From Neodontobutis hainanensis (taxonomy: Eukaryota > Chordata > Actinopteri > Gobiiformes > Odontobutidae): 64,000 bases of DNA. Shown piece after piece: positions 58,221-64,000 of this stretch. The notes below the pieces were generated by a model. That model had not been told where the DNA came from. It searched no databases and saw only the letters and a program-made list of their open reading frames with translations. Numbering within the stretch: position 1 is the stretch's first letter; each line of letters begins with the position of its first letter. Location: positions 5,182,001-5,246,000 of the forward strand of contig JALDNG010000038.1 in NCBI GenBank assembly GCA_024349245.1, in the 5' to 3' direction. The translations under genes were made by a program, and so were the position numbers.

Positions 58221-61200
58221 CTAACACACAAACAAAGAGAAGAGCATTTGAAAATGTACTATATTTAAACTGTGCAGGTGATAATGAGGGAATATTGTTT
58301 GACCCATGTGTCTTTTGGGTTTAAAGTTACTTGCACACATCTCTTTTTGTTAGATAATCTGTTAGCGTCAAAGAAATAAGTCATTGATCTCACCTATAAT
58401 ATATAATATTGTCTCAAAACAAAACAGAGTAACCCATAATACATTCAGACTTATGACTCAAAGATAAAGAGTTTTTAAAGAAAAAAATGAAGATTATAGT
58501 TCATACTCCTGCCTCATTAACAAATGCAAGCTTACAACATATTCCCTCTTTCTCATGGCCTAGAACAATTACTGTCATAAAGAAGTGCTGTAGCAGTGTC
58601 AGAGACTGTGTGTGAGGGTTAGAGAGAATACATCTGCATACCACACATAAAAACACTTTCATTATGTGACATTTTAGTGGGAAATAGAAATGACAGAAAT
58701 CTGTACAGGAGTAAATAGTGCAACATGTCATGTGTTATCATGTTGATGGGCTTGTAAGGATAGGCTCTGGTGTTCCTTTTCCAGAGGGAATCATAGTTTA
58801 GATCTGTAGCGGGTCGATTGGGCTTTCCCACTGAAGAAGCTTAGAGTTTGGGACGATGGACATTAAGAGCAGTGCGAGAATGTAACACTGGCTCAAAATC
58901 CCAAAGATCCAACAAAATCAAACAGTCCATCTGTGTTTTGCTTCAATCATTTTGCTCTTCGCTCTGATCTGAAACCTGAGCAGTATTCTAGCACACACTG
59001 TTGCTGACCTACTGGAGTCATTATGAGGCTTGCAGCTCAAGATAGCAAAATGAGATTCACTAAACTGGGAGCAAATGATGTGAGAGCAAGTGAGGAGAGT
59101 GCAATAAAACGGCAAGCAAGCCATTACTCAACAAAAGAACTAATGAATGTGTAGAGCCACTGCTATAGTATAGTTTTTATAGTGGATAAAAAACAAATGT
59201 GGTCAAAAACAATATGCAAACTTTTGTGTGTGATGGAAAAAGCAGGCTGGGTCTCTTTAGACTAACCCAGTCGACGTGACCCGAGCGTCACCTTACATTC
59301 TGCCACATTACTTCTTGTGGCTGTTTCCTGAGTTTCCCTTTGCTTTCCTGTTTCCATCTATGGTCTCTGCTCCTCCCCCACCCTCGCGCAGTGAGTGGGT
59401 GATAACATTATGATGTGTGCTAGGTTTTTACGCTCTGAATAGACCTCAGGGGAGAGAGGAGTGCACAACTGAGCTTCCCATTCAGCTGCTTAGGTCCTCA
59501 AGCGACGTAACAACTGTATGAGCTGGACAAAGACGAATATTCACCCATGAGTTGTACACTCACGAGAACTCACATTTCAACAAAAGCTGAAGCTACTTCA
59601 CTCTAGTCACGAGTTTTAGTATGAATAAAAATGAGACTTTTCGGCCACACACATGCAGCCTAAGCAGTAGAATATGCAGCCTGTTTTGTGGTTTTACATT
59701 GAACTCTGTTGTGTTGCAGGATGGATGAAAACAAAGACATGATGTGTTGGTTTGTTGAAATGCTATTACATGACCAGTGCCAGCAACACAGTAACTTTAT
59801 CATTTTTAGACTGATTCTTCATCAGAAGTCATCCCAACACGTTTATCATTTCATTAAAGGTGCAGTACCGTTATGTCTGTGTAAAACTTACAACAATAGC
59901 CAGTTCTCATCAAGTCTTTAAACTGATTTTCCTTTCAACTACTTTTATAGATCCCAGAACTGCCTTCCAAAACATTATCCGTTGTTTTCATTCTCAAAAA
60001 CTGTTTAAAAAAGAAATCCCATTACTGTGGACAAAACCATTTACTTTGACGTCTCCTTTTTAAAAATGCTTTTCATCCCAAACAGCATTCACACTCCAAC
60101 AGTTCAGTGCAAACATGTTTACAATCATTTTTATAAAGCTGAATTTATTTAAAACCCACAGACGCTCTAAGATCCTCCCCTTCCTGACGTTTTTAATGCC
60201 TACTTTCCTCATTTCTTGTCCTGTAATCTCTCCATCATCTACAAAGTCTCCTCTCTGACATTTGAGGTTTTTACTGCAACCACTTTCAGTTCTCTTCTAA
60301 CCACTGCCCCAGTAACTTTCCGAGGGCAGTGGGAAGAAAAATATATATATAAAATGACAAAGGCTGCAGTTTAGTCATAGCTTTGCATATTTAGCCAAAT
60401 TAAACTGTTGCTTTGTTCAAGAGGGAGCTTTTGTATTCTCTTTTTAACTCAGATTTTTATTATAGTCAATCTGATAATCGGTGGAACATGAGAAAAGGAC
60501 TTTGGAAATGTATTAGGGTGAGGTTTTTTTTCAAAATGTCATTAAATCCAGAGGGATGTGTTTGTGCTTGCAGACAATGCCACCATTATCACATAGATAT
60601 TACAGACACTACATCAGGAAATAAGGCACCGTAAGCCTGTGGTTATAGATGTCTGCCAGGATATTGGATGTTCCTCGTGCGTAAAGCATGTGTGCAGAAG
60701 GTGAGCTTGTTGTTCAATCTCCCTCGAAGAGAAAAAGAAAGCGAGATGAAGGCAGGTTTATATACAGCACTGCAGGCAGGGGGTGAGACGGGACAAAATG
60801 AATCCAGCAGAAAGACCAGCGGGTATTTTTGATAAAACTTTTCAATAACAATGACAAACATGGGTGAGCTATTCTGGTCACCGTGTTGTCCGACGTTTTT
60901 CCCAGCCACTAAAAATGGATTTTGTTGTTTTGCTGTTGGTGTCTTGTTCATGCAGAGACGTGTGCCACCAAATACATTTGTCTTGGTCTGAGACTCTAAA
61001 GAACACCACAAGATTGTAACAGCCACTTTATACATTTACACCGGGAGTCAATGCCTCGATGAAGAGCCATAGACCATTATCCGAAGTGAAAAAAATGGAC
61101 AGGAGTTGGCAACGTGACTGCCTCAGTGGTGTGATGCTTGCTAGTGATGCTAATGGTCAATTATAAAATTAATGTACCACTAAACAATGAAGACTTTATA

Positions 61201-61596
61201 AAGACAGTTGGGGAAGCAGTGGATCTTTACACCAGGAAATAAATCACCTTAAAATCTTTCAAATGTAAAGCCTCAAAGCTGTTGAACAATAGCCCTTCTA
61301 TTATAGACACCTATAGCAGATATTACACTGTGTAAATCTAAATGATGGGGGCAAGGTACTATCTATTAAACTCCCAAATCTCACCAAATGCAAATTTCCA
61401 CAGATACAATTTTAAGCAGAACAGTCCCACGTGTTTGCAGCAGTCCGTTGTCAGAGGGATCCTTTACTGTGTACAAATCCATTCTATTGCACAATTACGT
61501 TATGTTTTACTATTTACTTATCTTACAATCCTACTGTTGTGTTCATTGCCTAGACTTTTTCTGTTCAATGGGCCATGGGCCACAAGCCAAACACAA

Positions 61597-61670
61597 AAAT
61601 CAATTACATGTAGTGAAAAAAATCAATTACATGTAGTGAAAAAAATCAATTACATGTAATGAAATAAATG
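61597..61670 (+). repeat. 23-bp tandem repeat, three copies
   Basis: CAATTACATGTAGTGAAAAA begins at 61601, 61624 and 61647 with a 23-bp period; the third copy has one difference (GTAATG). Each copy contains the palindrome TACATGTA. Confidence 0.9.
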
Positions 61671-61810
61671 TGAGGGCACCAAGCTGTTTCTGGGATACAT
61701 TTTATAAACCCAATGGCTTTAATTCAAAAGGCCATTACCAATTGTTAAGTATGCTCAACCATTATTGCAGATTAAAGCAATTCGGCAATTTCCGTTGCAA
61801 AACATGATAA

Positions 61811-61863
61811 CCACTGGCGGCCCAAAGCAAAGCCCTTGGCGGGTCACTTTGGGCCCCCCCTGG
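61811..61863. repeat. 53-bp imperfect inverted repeat (hAT-end-like)
   Basis: The left arm CCACTGGCGGCCCAAAG pairs with the right arm CTTTGGGCCCCCCCTGG at 14 of 17 positions around a 19-base loop. The arms resemble the CAGNGGCGG type of terminus seen in hAT elements. No target duplication was found, so it may be a solo terminal relic or a tiny miniature element. Confidence 0.5.
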
Positions 61864-64000
61864 CCTAGACAGTATCAAACATAGTAAAGCCTTTCTGTCC
61901 AGCCCACAGCTACTGCTTCTTATTGAGCTTTGCTTTATGAATGCACTTTAAACACAAGCAAAAGACGCTGTTGCTGACTTTCTGAATACAAACTTATAGA
62001 GCCTTTCTCTACACTTCTTTATTCCCATCAATGTAGCACATAGAAAAACCAGCTCAAGGCCTAATGTGTAAATGGTGCATAGAGTACGATGTTGTATATT
62101 CAAACTGGCACACTAGTTCTACTCCAGGGCCTCCGCTAAGAATCTGCTCAGAGGCCAGTGTTGCTTTCAAAGAGCTTTCAAAGAGACTACTGAACATGGT
62201 AATAACATACCACTCCAACGCCTGCCATGTTTTTTTACAAGAGGATTAAGCATAAGATAGTAACGCATACTTATAATTTTGTACTACATATCCAAGAGTA
62301 GTTTTGCTGAATGGGGACTCATCTGTCTGTGTTTCCCACTCTACTCCCGCTCTGCGCTGGTCTCCTCTCTTCCTCATTGATCCCCTCTTTCTCTTCGTGA
62401 TCTATGGTTCAGGCTGTTCTGCCGATGTAAGGAATCCTCAGAGTTGTATCGAGGCTCCACTTGACAGCATCTTTATTCAATAAGACTGAAATTCCTCTGT
62501 GGCCCCTCTCCACAGTGTGTATGTGGTGGGCACAGATGTGGCGTAAAACAGCCTTTACGATATTAAAGTGACGCTGAATGCATTTAGTCCATGCATTCAA
62601 ACTTAGGTATTATTATTTGACTCGTTAGATAATTTCATGAGATCTCAATTATGAAATTACTTGAGATTGATACAACAATTGACAGATAATAGTAGAGCGG
62701 TGTTCATTTGGATGATGCTAACCTACAAAATGTTCAGCAAAGGCCACTTAAACAACACGTTTTTTTCTTTAATTCTATTATTCTTTGCAAGAATGGATAT
62801 TTATCAAAATGTCAAACTATTTCTGACTGCACTTATTCCCTTGCTGTTTACTTTTTACCCAGCAGTGCTCAACAGGAATCAGAGCAGCCAAGTGCGAACA
62901 CGTCACAAGGCAAACATTACTGTGCCATTTGTAATGCCATAATTATGTGGTTATAAAAGTAGCAAGGACTTCCTGAGAGAGCTGAGCGTTATAACGAGGC
63001 TAAACTTCTCCAGAAATCAAGGCCCTGGCTCTTGCCTTCAAGTGGAGTGATAAGGCGTCCAGCAGCATGCCCTGATGAAGGCTAAAATGCCTCAAATGCC
63101 TCGGCGCCTATTTTTGGGCTCTTCACACTTGATTTCACTTTACTTTGAAGTAGATTTCTAACCTAACTTCTGATGCAAGAAACCCTCAGCTTAACTTCCA
63201 TCTCTCCATGATTTCAGTGCACTTCTCAGGCTGATCACACTAGAAAAAAATAAAAAATAAAACTCCAGTAATTTTAAATAATGGTCCTTAAACATCAGAT
63301 AAGCTTCATCATTTATTTGGAAAACGCTTAGATGTTTTTGTTGTTGTGATAATCAGAACACAGTCTGTCTAAAATAATCCACTTCATCAGGCAATTAAAA
63401 AATGTCATAAGCCTTCTTTTGCAAGCTTATGCTTCTTCTGCAACAGTGCTCAGTTTGTCCACTTTGAGCAAGTATTGAAATAAGTATAAAAAGGAACCAG
63501 AAGTAACTGAACTTCTACAAGGCTTCTAGATTCTTTAAATGCCACCAAAGACATTGAGTATATACATTTTATTTTGTTTAACTGGATGCTCTGATTTTAC
63601 ATAATTCATGTCAAAAGTTTTAAGTTTTGAGCACAACCTGCAAGTAGTTCAAGCAAATATAGTTTGCACCAGACATTTTTTCACTGCAACCAAACCCTTT
63701 TTAATTCCACCACTCCTTTGAAAAAGAAAATTCACAAAGAAGGAATAATGTCCTTAATTTTTTATTTATTTTTTTTAAAAGCAGTAAGTCTTTTTAGGGA
63801 ACCTCGTGAATCCTGAGCTACAGAAGAGGCTGGGAGCAATAGCAAACCCTTGTCCTCATCGAGATGCACTGAACCGGGGTCAACTTGAGCATCGGCGTCC
63901 TCAGACCACCTCACAGGCAGCGGCTTGGCCCACGACTTCCTGAGCAGGAGGCGGACTAATTAGCCAGTGGATGCCATCAAAAGGCCAACCTATGAGGCGA

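Larger units (their letters stand above)
58221..64000 (-). other. mmp16: mmp16 intron 1, 5' part (continues off window)
   Basis: At least 5.8 kb of intron 1 lies here. I looked on the minus strand for a start codon, a hydrophobic signal sequence and a short segment ending before a GT donor in phase 0, as exon 1 should have, and found none. Recognisable contents are a 23-bp triple repeat (61597-61670) and a 53-bp inverted repeat (61811-61863). Exon 1 and the promoter are most likely to the right of position 64000. Confidence 0.75.

Noticed and set aside
58918..59124. Possible exon 1 (minus frame starting MACLPFYCTLLTCSHIICSQ)
   Set aside because: The hydrophobic start looks faintly like a signal peptide, but no GT donor in phase 0 follows with a propeptide-like end before exon 2.
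1..64000. Viral genome, defence island, operon or toxin gene
   Set aside because: No capsid, polymerase, envelope, nuclease-helicase or toxin motif, and no compact gene clusters; the only confident gene is a vertebrate metalloproteinase.

Overview
This is vertebrate nuclear DNA, almost certainly from a teleost fish. The evidence is one widely spaced, intron-bearing gene with GT-AG introns, together with interspersed elements typical of fish genomes: tRNA-derived SINEs ending in an AAAGCGCTATATAAA-type tail, a REX1/RTE-like LINE remnant and a hAT transposon. There is no prokaryotic gene organisation.

The only gene I can support is mmp16, which encodes membrane-type 3 matrix metalloproteinase (MT3-MMP). 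It lies on the minus strand. I resolved nine coding exons, 2 to 10 by comparison with the ten-exon vertebrate gene, between 58220 and 19856. All splice phases agree, and together they encode 562 residues plus the stop. In order the protein has most of the propeptide, the cysteine switch (PRCGVPD), a furin site (RKRR), the catalytic domain with HELGHALGLEH, a proline-rich hinge, four hemopexin blades, a stem, a transmembrane helix and a 20-residue tail ending in QEWV. Exon 1 (signal peptide and start codon) was not found between 58221 and 64000 and probably lies beyond the right edge. I cannot tell whether this is mmp16a or mmp16b.

Layout from left to right: 1 to about 19.3 kb is gene-free DNA downstream of mmp16, holding SINE and LINE fragments and a hAT element with an 8-bp target-site duplication and an internal hairpin-forming minisatellite. 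About 19.3 to 19.86 kb is probable 3' UTR. Exons 10 to 7 occupy 19.86 to 26.9 kb, exons 6 and 5 lie at 33.7 to 37.3 kb, and a 14.7-kb intron 4 contains an 18-bp minisatellite that is open in five of six frames. Exon 4 is at 52.0 to 52.3 kb, exons 3 and 2 at 56.8 and 58.2 kb, and intron 1 runs off the window.

I saw no new multi-gene system, CRISPR array, defence island or viral genome. The most distinctive structures are the hAT element with its internal array, the 18-bp minisatellite joined to a SINE fragment, and a possible intron 9 read-through that would make a soluble MT3-MMP.
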